From assembly GCA_017304275.1 (NCBI GenBank), contig JAFKKW010000506.1, positions 1 through 5,029 on the forward strand: a stretch of 5,029 nt of DNA. The letters are read 5' to 3'. The stretch is from Hyphomicrobiales bacterium. Its GTDB lineage: Bacteria; Pseudomonadota; Alphaproteobacteria; Rhizobiales; Hyphomicrobiaceae. Below, piece by piece: positions 1 through 5,029 of the stretch. Both the position numbers and the translations under genes were made by a program. Below the pieces are notes generated by a model. That model saw only the letters and a program-made list of their open reading frames with translations, was not told the origin of the DNA and made no database searches. Numbering within the stretch: the first letter of the stretch is position 1; the number at the start of each line of letters is the position of its first letter.

Positions 1-480
1 GCGCGCATCATCGATACGCGCAAGACGACGCCGGGGCTGCGCGCGTTCGAGAAATATGCCGTGCGGTGCGGCGGCGGGTTCAATCACCGCTCGGGACTCT
101 ATGACGCCATCCTCATCAAGGACAATCACATCGTGGCGGCTGGCGGCGTGGAGCCTGCGATCGCCGCGGCACGCACGCATGCGGGGCACATGGTCAAGAT
201 CGAAGTCGAGGTCGGCGATCTCAAAGAGCTTGATGCCGCGCTGAAGCATCCGATCGACGCCGTGCTGCTCGACAACATGGATGTGACGGTCCTGCGGCAG
301 GCGGTGGAGACCGTCGGCGGGCGCGTGCTGACGGAGGCGTCCGGAGGCGTCAACCTCGACACGGTGCGGGCGATCGCAGAAACGGGCGTGGATCTCATCT
401 CGGTCGGTGCGCTCACGCACTCGGCACCGATCCTCGATCTCGGTCTCGATTTCGAAAGTGACGACACGCTTTCGTGTTAA
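1..480 (+). CDS. nadC: Nicotinate-nucleotide pyrophosphorylase (carboxylating), C-terminal part; 5' end outside window
   Basis: Quinolinate phosphoribosyltransferase makes nicotinate mononucleotide, CO2 and pyrophosphate from quinolinate and PRPP, the step where de novo NAD synthesis joins the common pathway; it acts in the cytosol. The frame is open from the first base and gives 159 codons before TAA at 478-480. The family is usually about 280-290 residues, so a little over half is present, covering most of the alpha/beta barrel. Visible motifs, in fragment numbering, are DTRKTTPGLR (5-14), CGGGFNHRSGLYDAILIKDN (23-42), VEVGDL (69-74), LLDNM (89-93), EASGGV and the C-terminal ISVGALTHS. By family comparison Arg7, Lys8, His29, Arg30, Lys40, Glu70 and Asp91 are the substrate-binding and phosphate-binding residues, and all are present. 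No frameshift or truncation is seen. nadC often follows nadA and nadB, but the upstream context is not visible. Identification is very secure. Confidence 0.96.
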   Translation, partial: ARIIDTRKTTPGLRAFEKYAVRCGGGFNHRSGLYDAILIKDNHIVAAGGVEPAIAAARTHAGHMVKIEVEVGDLKELDAALKHPIDAVLLDNMDVTVLRQAVETVGGRVLTEASGGVNLDTVRAIAETGVDLISVGALTHSAPILDLGLDFESDDTLSC

Positions 481-606
481 CCGGATCGCCGTTTCAGAGC
501 CCTGCGATCATGGCGAATATCAATTCGTGCTTGATTTCGCCTTAGTTGCCGCACATGTCTCGGGTCGGAGCTGGACGCGGGAAATACGGAAAGGGACGGC
601 GTTTCG
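481..606. other. Intergenic region between nadC and the small membrane-protein gene
   Basis: This 126-base gap has no convincing gene. It holds a small perfect inverted repeat (CGAAT, 4-base loop, ATTCG) at 514-527, which is AT-rich and too weak to be a confident terminator. A TTGATT at 531-536 resembles a -35 box, but the sequence 17 bases further on (CATGTC) is a poor -10, so a promoter for the downstream gene is only possible. Read-through from nadC is equally compatible with the sequence. Confidence 0.4.
588..596 (+). promoter_or_regulatory. Ribosome binding site of the 76-residue membrane-protein gene
   Basis: The purine run GGAAAGGGA lies 10 bases before ATG 607. This supports initiation at the ATGATG pair (607 or 610) and supports the short frame being a real gene. 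Confidence 0.5.
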
Positions 607-837
607 ATGATGACGGGAATCGTAATCTGGGGCCTTGCCGCGATCGTCGGCGCGGCGCTCGCCGGATTCGTTGCCGGATGGAAGAACCGCGACTACTCGT
701 TCTGGATGGCGTGGTGCTTCATCTTCCCGCCGCTGATCTTCTGGCTGGTCCTGATGCCGAAGAAGCAAGGGCCGCGCCCGCGCCGCCCCAGTCTCGACGA
801 ACTCGACCGCATCGAGAACCGCGATATCCTGCATTAG
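607..837 (+). CDS. Small hypothetical protein with two predicted membrane helices (76 aa)
   Basis: I do not recognise a characterised family. The frame starts at tandem ATG codons (607 and 610) behind a purine-rich ribosome binding site and ends with TAG at 835-837. Residues 4-24 form a hydrophobic glycine/alanine-rich helix (IVIWGLAAIVGAALAGFVAG). A short polar turn with Lys-Asn-Arg-Asp (26-29) follows. A second, aromatic-rich helix spans roughly residues 31-50 and contains FPPLIFWLVL. A basic cytoplasmic-type tail follows (MPKK, then RPRR), and the last 15 or so residues are acidic and probably helical (SLDELDRIENRD). The positive tail suggests both termini face the cytoplasm. The layout of a Gly-rich helix, a K/R turn followed by SFW, and a second helix ending in a proline and basic residues recurs in many uncharacterised small bacterial inner-membrane proteins (from memory). 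The gene lies 126 bases after nadC on the same strand and converges on ppdK. Function is unknown. It is probably real, because helix topology and ribosome binding site agree, whereas the overlapping frames give only Arg/Pro-rich shadow peptides. Confidence 0.72.
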   Translation: MMTGIVIWGLAAIVGAALAGFVAGWKNRDYSFWMAWCFIFPPLIFWLVLMPKKQGPRPRRPSLDELDRIENRDILH

Positions 838-851
838 AAATCGCTTTTGCG

Positions 852-959
852 CTGGATCCCGGCTCCGCGCTCCGCTGCGCGTCGCTTGGCCGGGATGACA
901 GGTCGTGATGCTGCTGCCTCGTGTCATCCCGGCCGAGCGTAGCGAGCGCCGGGACCCAG
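852..959. repeat. 108-bp imperfect palindromic intergenic element made of two inverted units
   Basis: Two related GC-rich units face each other: unit A at 852-900 (49 bases) and unit B at 922-959 (38 bases), separated by a 21-base spacer. The inner arms, GGCCGGGATGACA (888-900) and its complement (922-934), match perfectly over 13 bases. The outer arms (852-863 and 948-959) match at 11 of 12 positions. The unit centres differ in length (24 and 13 bases) and sequence. Each unit can also fold alone: unit A has an 8-bp stem (856-863 with 889-896) enclosing a CGCGC/GCGCG hairpin (866-870 with 877-881), and unit B has a 7-bp stem (927-933 with 948-954). Similar GTCATCCCGGC-type palindromes are dispersed between genes in many alphaproteobacterial genomes (from memory). 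It begins 14 bases after one stop codon and ends 24 bases from the other, filling the gap between convergent genes, so it could act as a two-way transcription barrier or RNA 3'-end stabiliser. No T-tract is seen. Confidence 0.8.
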
Positions 960-983
960 GGCGTGATTACGGGTGTTCGTTTC

Positions 984-3689
984 TCAGCTCTTGAGCTTGG
1001 CGCGGATGGCGGCCTGAGCGGCGGCGAGGCGGGCGATGGGGACGCGGAACGGCGAGCACGATACGTAGTCGAAGCCTGCCTCGTAGAAGAAGGCGACGGA
1101 GGCTGGGTCGCCGCCGTGCTCTCCGCAGATGCCGATCTTAAGGCCCGGCTTTGCCTCGCGCCCGCGGGTGACGCCGATGCGGACCAGCTCGCCCACGCCG
1201 TCCTGGTCAATGGAGGCGAAGGGATCCGCGTCGAAGACGCCCTGCGTCGCATAGGCCGACAGGATCGGGGCTGCATCGTCGCGGCTCAAGCCCAGGATCG
1301 TCTGCGTCAGGTCGTTGGTGCCGAAGGAGAAGAAGTCGGCGCCGTCGTCGCCGGCGGCCAATTCATCGCCCTTGAGGCAGGCGCGCGGCAACTCGATCAT
1401 GGTGCCGAGCTTGTAGGCGAGCTTTCGGCCCGTCTCCTGCTCGATGGTCTCTGCCGTGGCGCGGATGATGCCGGCCAGGATATCGAACTCGCGCCGGTAG
1501 GCAACGAGCGGGATCATGATCTCGGGCTCGACGGTGGCTCCAAGGCGCTTCTCGACCTCGATTGCGGCTTCGAAGATAGCGCGCGCCTGCATCTCGCAGA
1601 TCTCGGGATAGCGGATGGCGAGGCGTGAGCCGCGCAGGCCGAGCATCGGGTTGAACTCCGAGAGCTCGGCGATGCGGGCCTGGAGCTTGTCGACCGGCAT
1701 GTTGAGCGCGGCGGCGACGGTCTCGATCTCGCGCTCCTGGCGCGGCAGGAACTCGTGCAGCGGCGGGTCGAGCAGGCGGATGGTCACCGGAAGCTCGCCC
1801 ATGATCTCGAACAGCTCGATGAAGTCGGCGCGCTGGACGGGAAGGATCCTGGCGAGGGCGGCGCGGCGACCGGCCTCGTTCGGCGCGCAGATCATCTCGC
1901 GCATGGCGAGGATGCGATCGGCATCGAAAAACATATGCTCGGTGCGGCAGAGGCCGATGCCCTGGGCACCGAAAGTGCGGGCCTGGCGGGCATCCTTCGG
2001 CGTGTCTGCGTTGGCGCGCACGGCGAGGCTGCGTGCGTCGTCGGCCCAGGCGACGAGGCGCGCGAAGTCGCCGGAGAGCTGGGGCTGGCGCATGGGCACG
2101 GCACCCGCGTAGACGCGGCCCGTCGCGCCGTCGATGGTGATGACGTCGCCGGCCTGGAGCTGCTTGCGTCCGATGCTCAGCGTGCCGGCCTTCTCGTTGA
2201 TGCGCAGCGCGCCGGCGCCCGAGACGCAGGGCACGCCCATGCCGCGGGCGACGACGGCGGCGTGGCTCGTCATGCCGCCGCGCGCGGTCAGGATGCCGGC
2301 GGAGGCGTGCATGCCATGGATGTCCTCGGGGCTGGTCTCGGTGCGGACGAGGATGACGTCGTGGCCTTGCTGCTTCTGGCGCTCGGCGTCGTCGGAAGTG
2401 AAGACGATCTCGCCCATCGCAGCGCCGGGCGATGCCGGAAGGCCCGCTGTCAGCAGCTCCTTCTCGGCGTCGGCATCGATGGTCGGATGCAGCAGCTGCG
2501 TGAAGCTCGACGGATCGACGCGCAGCACGGCCTCTTCCCGCGTGATGACATCTTCCTCGGCGAGATCGACAGCGATCTTGACGGCGGCTTCCGCCGTGCG
2601 CTTGCCGGAGCGCGTCTGCAGCATCCAGACCTTGCCGTTCTGGATCGTGAACTCGATGTCCTGCATGTCGCGGTAGCGGCTTTCGAGGGCGGCGAAGATA
2701 CGCTTCAACTGGTCGAACGCCTGCGGCATCTCCTCCTCGAGCGAGGGGTTGGGGTCCTCGGCCTCGTGACGGGCCTTGATGGTGAGCGGCTGCGGCGTGC
2801 GGATGCCCGACACCACGTCCTCGCCCTGGGCGTTGACGAGGTACTCGCCGTAGATCTCGTTGGCGCCTGTCGAGGGATTGCGCGTGAAGGCAACGCCGGT
2901 GGCGGACGTGTCGCCCATGTTGCCGAAGACCATGGCCTGCACGTTGACCGCGGTGCCCCAGTTGTCCGGGATTGCATGCAGACGGCGGTAGGTGACGGCG
3001 CGTGCGTTCTGCCAGGAGCCGAACACGGCGGCGATGGCGCCCCAGAGCTGCTGGCCCGTGTCCTGCGGGAACGGTTTGCCGGCGGCGTCCTCGATCGCCT
3101 TCTTGTAGAGCGTAATGATCTTGCGCCATTCGGCGGCGCCGAGCTCGGTGTCGTAGGAGAAGCCGTTGAGGTTCTTGAAGTTGTCGAGGATGTCCTCGAA
3201 CACGGCATGGTCCACCCCGAGCACGACGTCGCCATACATCTGGATGAAGCGGCGGTAGCTGTCGTAGGCGAAGCGGTCGTCGCCCGAGTGGCGCGCGAGG
3301 CCGAGCACCGTGCGGTCGTTGAGGCCGAGGTTCAGAATGGTGTCCATCATGCCGGGCATGGAGGCGCGGGAGCCGGAGCGCACGGCGACCAGAAGCGGGT
3401 TGTCCTCGTTGCCGAACTCGGCGCCGGTTTCCTTGCCAATGCGGAACAGGGCCTCCTCGACCTCCCGGTCGAGACCGTCCGGCAGGCGCTTGCCGTTGCT
3501 GTAATAGAGCCCGCAGACCTCGGTGGTGATGGTGAAGCCCGGGGGGACGGGCAGGCCGAGACTCGCCATCTCGGCCAGGTTGGCGCCCTTGCCGCCCAGG
3601 AGGTTCGTCATGCCGGCGCTGCCTTCGGACGCGCCGGCGGCGAAATAGTAGACCCATTTGGGTGCCGCGTTGCGGGATGGCTCAGCCAC
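984..3689 (-). CDS. ppdK: Pyruvate, phosphate dikinase, complete (901 aa, GTG start)
   Basis: This cytosolic enzyme catalyses the reversible reaction of pyruvate, ATP and phosphate to phosphoenolpyruvate, AMP and pyrophosphate, serving gluconeogenesis or PPi-linked glycolysis. With the GTG start at 3689 the protein has 901 residues, within the usual 870-900 or so. The N-terminal ATP-grasp part (about 1-360) shows KWVYYF at 11-16, NLLGGKGANLAEM at 29-41, GSRASMPGMMDTILNLGLN at 106-124 and MLQTRSGKRTA at 356-366. The swivelling phosphohistidine domain carries GGMTSHAAVVARGMG at 471-485, with His476 the phosphorylated residue. The C-terminal pyruvate/PEP barrel (about 540-895) shows RANADTP (Arg558), GLCRTEHMF (Arg582), GTMIELPRA (Glu766), FGTNDLTQ (Asn792, Asp793) and GICGEHGGDP (catalytic Cys855). 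Every expected active-site residue is present. The open frame continues upstream to an ATG at 3854, but those 55 extra residues are Arg/Ser-rich, precede the usual family N-terminus and would overlap the divergent gene. An AGAGG lies 10 bases before the GTG. Thr474, two residues before the histidine, matches the site controlled by DUF299-type regulatory proteins in related enzymes; no such gene is in the window. Confidence 0.97.
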   Translation of the reverse strand: MAEPSRNAAPKWVYYFAAGASEGSAGMTNLLGGKGANLAEMASLGLPVPPGFTITTEVCGLYYSNGKRLPDGLDREVEEALFRIGKETGAEFGNEDNPLLVAVRSGSRASMPGMMDTILNLGLNDRTVLGLARHSGDDRFAYDSYRRFIQMYGDVVLGVDHAVFEDILDNFKNLNGFSYDTELGAAEWRKIITLYKKAIEDAAGKPFPQDTGQQLWGAIAAVFGSWQNARAVTYRRLHAIPDNWGTAVNVQAMVFGNMGDTSATGVAFTRNPSTGANEIYGEYLVNAQGEDVVSGIRTPQPLTIKARHEAEDPNPSLEEEMPQAFDQLKRIFAALESRYRDMQDIEFTIQNGKVWMLQTRSGKRTAEAAVKIAVDLAEEDVITREEAVLRVDPSSFTQLLHPTIDADAEKELLTAGLPASPGAAMGEIVFTSDDAERQKQQGHDVILVRTETSPEDIHGMHASAGILTARGGMTSHAAVVARGMGVPCVSGAGALRINEKAGTLSIGRKQLQAGDVITIDGATGRVYAGAVPMRQPQLSGDFARLVAWADDARSLAVRANADTPKDARQARTFGAQGIGLCRTEHMFFDADRILAMREMICAPNEAGRRAALARILPVQRADFIELFEIMGELPVTIRLLDPPLHEFLPRQEREIETVAAALNMPVDKLQARIAELSEFNPMLGLRGSRLAIRYPEICEMQARAIFEAAIEVEKRLGATVEPEIMIPLVAYRREFDILAGIIRATAETIEQETGRKLAYKLGTMIELPRACLKGDELAAGDDGADFFSFGTNDLTQTILGLSRDDAAPILSAYATQGVFDADPFASIDQDGVGELVRIGVTRGREAKPGLKIGICGEHGGDPASVAFFYEAGFDYVSCSPFRVPIARLAAAQAAIRAKLKS

Positions 3690-3699
3690 TGCTATTGCG

Positions 3700-3704
3700 C
3701 CTCT
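3700..3704 (-). promoter_or_regulatory. Ribosome binding site that decides the ppdK GTG start
   Basis: Read on the minus strand this is AGAGG, 10 bases before the GTG at 3689-3687. Together with the conserved KWVYYF segment beginning at residue 11, it favours this GTG over the upstream ATG at 3854. Confidence 0.5.
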
Positions 3705-3843
3705 GCTGGTTTGGCGGTCGCCGGCCGGTCGAGTGTCGTCGGTCGCGAGCGGCGCGGACTCTGGCACAGGCGATCTTCCCAGCCAACACTCCCTTTGACT
3801 GCGCCGGGGGCCTCGCGCACTCTCGGCGCCGTCTCGTTCAAGC

Positions 3844-3848
3844 AGGGG
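3844..3848 (+). promoter_or_regulatory. Ribosome binding site of the M20 peptidase gene
   Basis: AGGGG ends four bases before ATG 3853. The spacing is shorter than the usual 5-9 bases but workable. The protein N-terminus that follows matches where family members normally start, so the ATG is favoured. Confidence 0.45.
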
Positions 3849-3852
3849 TCTC

Positions 3853-5029
3853 ATGACGGATCAGGTTTCCAAGGTTCTGGCGCAGCTGGACCGCAATTTC
3901 GACGCGGGCCTCGAGCGGCTCTTCTCGCTCCTGCGGATCGAAAGCATCTCGACCGATCCCGCCTACAAGGCCGAGTGCCGCAAGGCGGCGGACTGGTGCG
4001 CGGCGCAGCTTACCGAGGTCGGCATTCCGGCGACGGTGCGTCAGACGACGGGGCATCCGATCGTGGTCGGACACGATCGGCCCAAGGTCGGCAAGGAAAC
4101 GCCGCATGTGCTGTTCTACGGGCACTACGACGTGCAGCCGCCGGACCCGCTCGAGCTCTGGACCAAGCCGCCGTTCGAGCCGCGGATCGCCAACGACAAG
4201 GCCAATGGCAAGGTCATCGTCGCGCGCGGGGCGGAGGACAACAAAGGCCAGCTGATGACGTTCCTCGAGGCGGCGCGCGCCTACAAGGAGGTCGTGGGAT
4301 CGCTTCCGGTCGCCGTGTCGGCGATGATCGAAGGCGAGGAGGAGTGCGGGTCGCCGTCGTTGCCAGGATTCCTCAAGAAGAGCGGAAAAGAGATCACGGC
4401 CGATCTCGTGCTCGTGTGCGATACCGGGCAGTGGGACAAGGATACGCCGGCCATCACCACCATGCTGCGCGGGCTGGCGGGCATCGAGGTAATCGTCAAG
4501 GGACCGTCGCGCGACCTGCACTCGGGCATCTACGGCGGCCCGGCGATGAACCCGATCCGGGCTCTGGTCGGCATTATCGGCAAGATGCATGACGACAAGG
4601 GGCGCATCCGGATCCCGGGCTTCTACGACGGCGTCGCGAAGCCGACGAAGGCGCAGCTCAAGCAGTGGCAATCGCTCGGGCTCGACGCCAAGCTGCTGCT
4701 CGGTCCGGTCGGGCTGTCGGTGCCGGCCGGAGAAACGTCCGTGTCGCTCATCGAGCAGCTCTGGTCGCGGCCGACGCTCGAGTTCAACGGCATCACGGGC
4801 GGCTATCAGGGGGCCGGGTCGAAGACGGTCATTCCGGCGCAGGCATCGGTCAAGATCACCTGCCGTCTGGTGCCGGGGCAAGATCCCGAGCATGTGCTCG
4901 CCGCGGTGCGCGCGTTCGTTCTCGACAACCTGCCCGAGGATTGCACGGCGGAGTTCATCGGCGGCCATGGCAGCGCGGCGATCGGGTTCGACACCTCGGC
5001 GCCGCCGATGCAGGCGGCCGCGGCGGCGC
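3853..5029 (+). CDS. M20-family metallopeptidase (dipeptidase/carnosinase-like), 3' end outside window
   Basis: M20-family di-zinc hydrolase, closest in motifs to the CNDP/carnosinase-type dipeptidases, which cleave dipeptides or related small amides in the cytosol. The frame runs from ATG 3853 to the window edge without a stop, giving 392 codons; such proteins are usually about 460-480 residues, so the last 70-90 are missing. Metal and catalytic motifs are in order: FYGHYDVQPPDP with His91 (zinc) and Asp93; RGAEDNKGQ with Asp129 (bridging zinc); EGEEECGS with Glu163 (general base) and Glu164 (zinc); VCDTGQW with Asp190 (zinc); and DLHSGIYGGP with His223, contributed by the dimerisation (lid) domain. 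The lid also shows GGYQGAGSKTVIPAQASVKI (316-335) followed by CRLVPG, as in CNDP-like enzymes. The last zinc-binding histidine would lie beyond the edge. No signal peptide is seen. Residue roles are assigned by family comparison. The gene is divergent from ppdK, with no obvious functional tie. The substrate cannot be told from sequence: dipeptidase, deacylase or carbamoylase relatives share the fold, but the CNDP-like motifs favour dipeptidase. Confidence 0.94.
   Translation, partial: MTDQVSKVLAQLDRNFDAGLERLFSLLRIESISTDPAYKAECRKAADWCAAQLTEVGIPATVRQTTGHPIVVGHDRPKVGKETPHVLFYGHYDVQPPDPLELWTKPPFEPRIANDKANGKVIVARGAEDNKGQLMTFLEAARAYKEVVGSLPVAVSAMIEGEEECGSPSLPGFLKKSGKEITADLVLVCDTGQWDKDTPAITTMLRGLAGIEVIVKGPSRDLHSGIYGGPAMNPIRALVGIIGKMHDDKGRIRIPGFYDGVAKPTKAQLKQWQSLGLDAKLLLGPVGLSVPAGETSVSLIEQLWSRPTLEFNGITGGYQGAGSKTVIPAQASVKITCRLVPGQDPEHVLAAVRAFVLDNLPEDCTAEFIGGHGSAAIGFDTSAPPMQAAAAA

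Larger units (their letters stand above)
3690..3852. promoter_or_regulatory. Divergent intergenic region between ppdK and the M20 peptidase gene
   Basis: The 163 bases between the two start codons must hold the signals for both divergent genes unless promoters lie inside coding sequence. On the plus strand TTGACT at 3795-3800 is a good -35 match, but the segment 17 bases downstream (CACTCT) is a poor -10. On the minus strand a TTGGCT followed 17 bases later by CAGAGT is another weak candidate for ppdK. No clear operator palindrome or riboswitch fold was recognised. Assignment as a promoter region rests mainly on gene orientation. Confidence 0.5.

Noticed and set aside
520..927. A 135-codon minus-strand frame covering the small membrane gene and half of the repeat
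   Set aside because: The translation has no membrane segments or motifs, reads through the palindrome, and lacks support compared with the plus-strand gene with its ribosome binding site and two helices.
888..934. Classical intrinsic terminator at the inner arms of the palindrome
   Set aside because: The 13-base stem is perfect, but the loop is 21 bases and no T-tract follows on either strand, so a standard factor-independent terminator is not claimed.
986..997. AGCTC-TT-GAGCT palindrome at the ppdK 3' end
   Set aside because: It lies within the last codons of ppdK, is only 5 bases per arm with a 2-base loop, and is easily explained by chance.
921..1628. A 235-codon plus-strand frame antisense to the 3' end of ppdK
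   Set aside because: It starts inside the palindromic repeat and lies opposite conserved catalytic segments of PPDK; the composition is that of a shadow frame.
1363..3657. A 764-codon minus-strand frame inside ppdK in another phase
   Set aside because: The translation is extremely Arg/Pro/His-rich, as expected from an out-of-phase reading of a GC-rich gene. ppdK itself accounts for the region.
1755..4592. A 945-codon plus-strand open frame running antisense to ppdK and into the peptidase region
   Set aside because: It overlaps two well-supported genes. Its translation is a low-complexity Gly/Ala/Val/Asp/His-rich sequence with no motifs, and it switches composition where the real coding strand changes. 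This is typical of a high-GC shadow frame.
3838..4968. A 376-codon minus-strand frame antisense to the peptidase gene
   Set aside because: Arg/Leu/Asp-rich without recognisable motifs, and fully covered by the M20 gene, which shows ordered metal-binding motifs.

Overview
The window is strongly GC-rich. It holds four protein genes of ordinary bacterial metabolism, two of them cut by the window ends. The gene content, the sequence character of the proteins and the type of intergenic repeat suggest an alphaproteobacterium, probably of the order Hyphomicrobiales (Rhizobiales). That assignment is inference from family resemblance, not from a database search.

Layout, left to right. Positions 1-480 (+) are the C-terminal half of nicotinate-nucleotide pyrophosphorylase (nadC, NAD synthesis). 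Positions 607-837 (+) encode a 76-residue protein with two predicted membrane helices and no recognised function. Positions 852-959 are a 108-bp imperfect palindrome made of two inverted GC-rich units, lying between convergent genes. Positions 984-3689 (-) are pyruvate, phosphate dikinase (ppdK), complete and with all expected catalytic motifs. Positions 3690-3852 are a divergent promoter region. Positions 3853-5029 (+) are the first 392 codons of an M20-family metallopeptidase, which runs off the right edge.

The genes do not form one pathway. nadC makes the NAD precursor nicotinate mononucleotide. PPDK interconverts pyruvate and phosphoenolpyruvate. The M20 enzyme probably hydrolyses dipeptides or related small amides. 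nadC and the small membrane gene may be co-transcribed. ppdK and the peptidase are divergently transcribed and share an upstream region of about 163 bp.

I found no mobile element, CRISPR array, RNA gene or clearly new system. The points most worth a second look are the palindromic element, the choice of ppdK start (a GTG at 3689 rather than an ATG at 3854 that overlaps the neighbouring start) and the small membrane protein. Several very long open frames antisense to ppdK and the peptidase are best explained as high-GC shadow frames.
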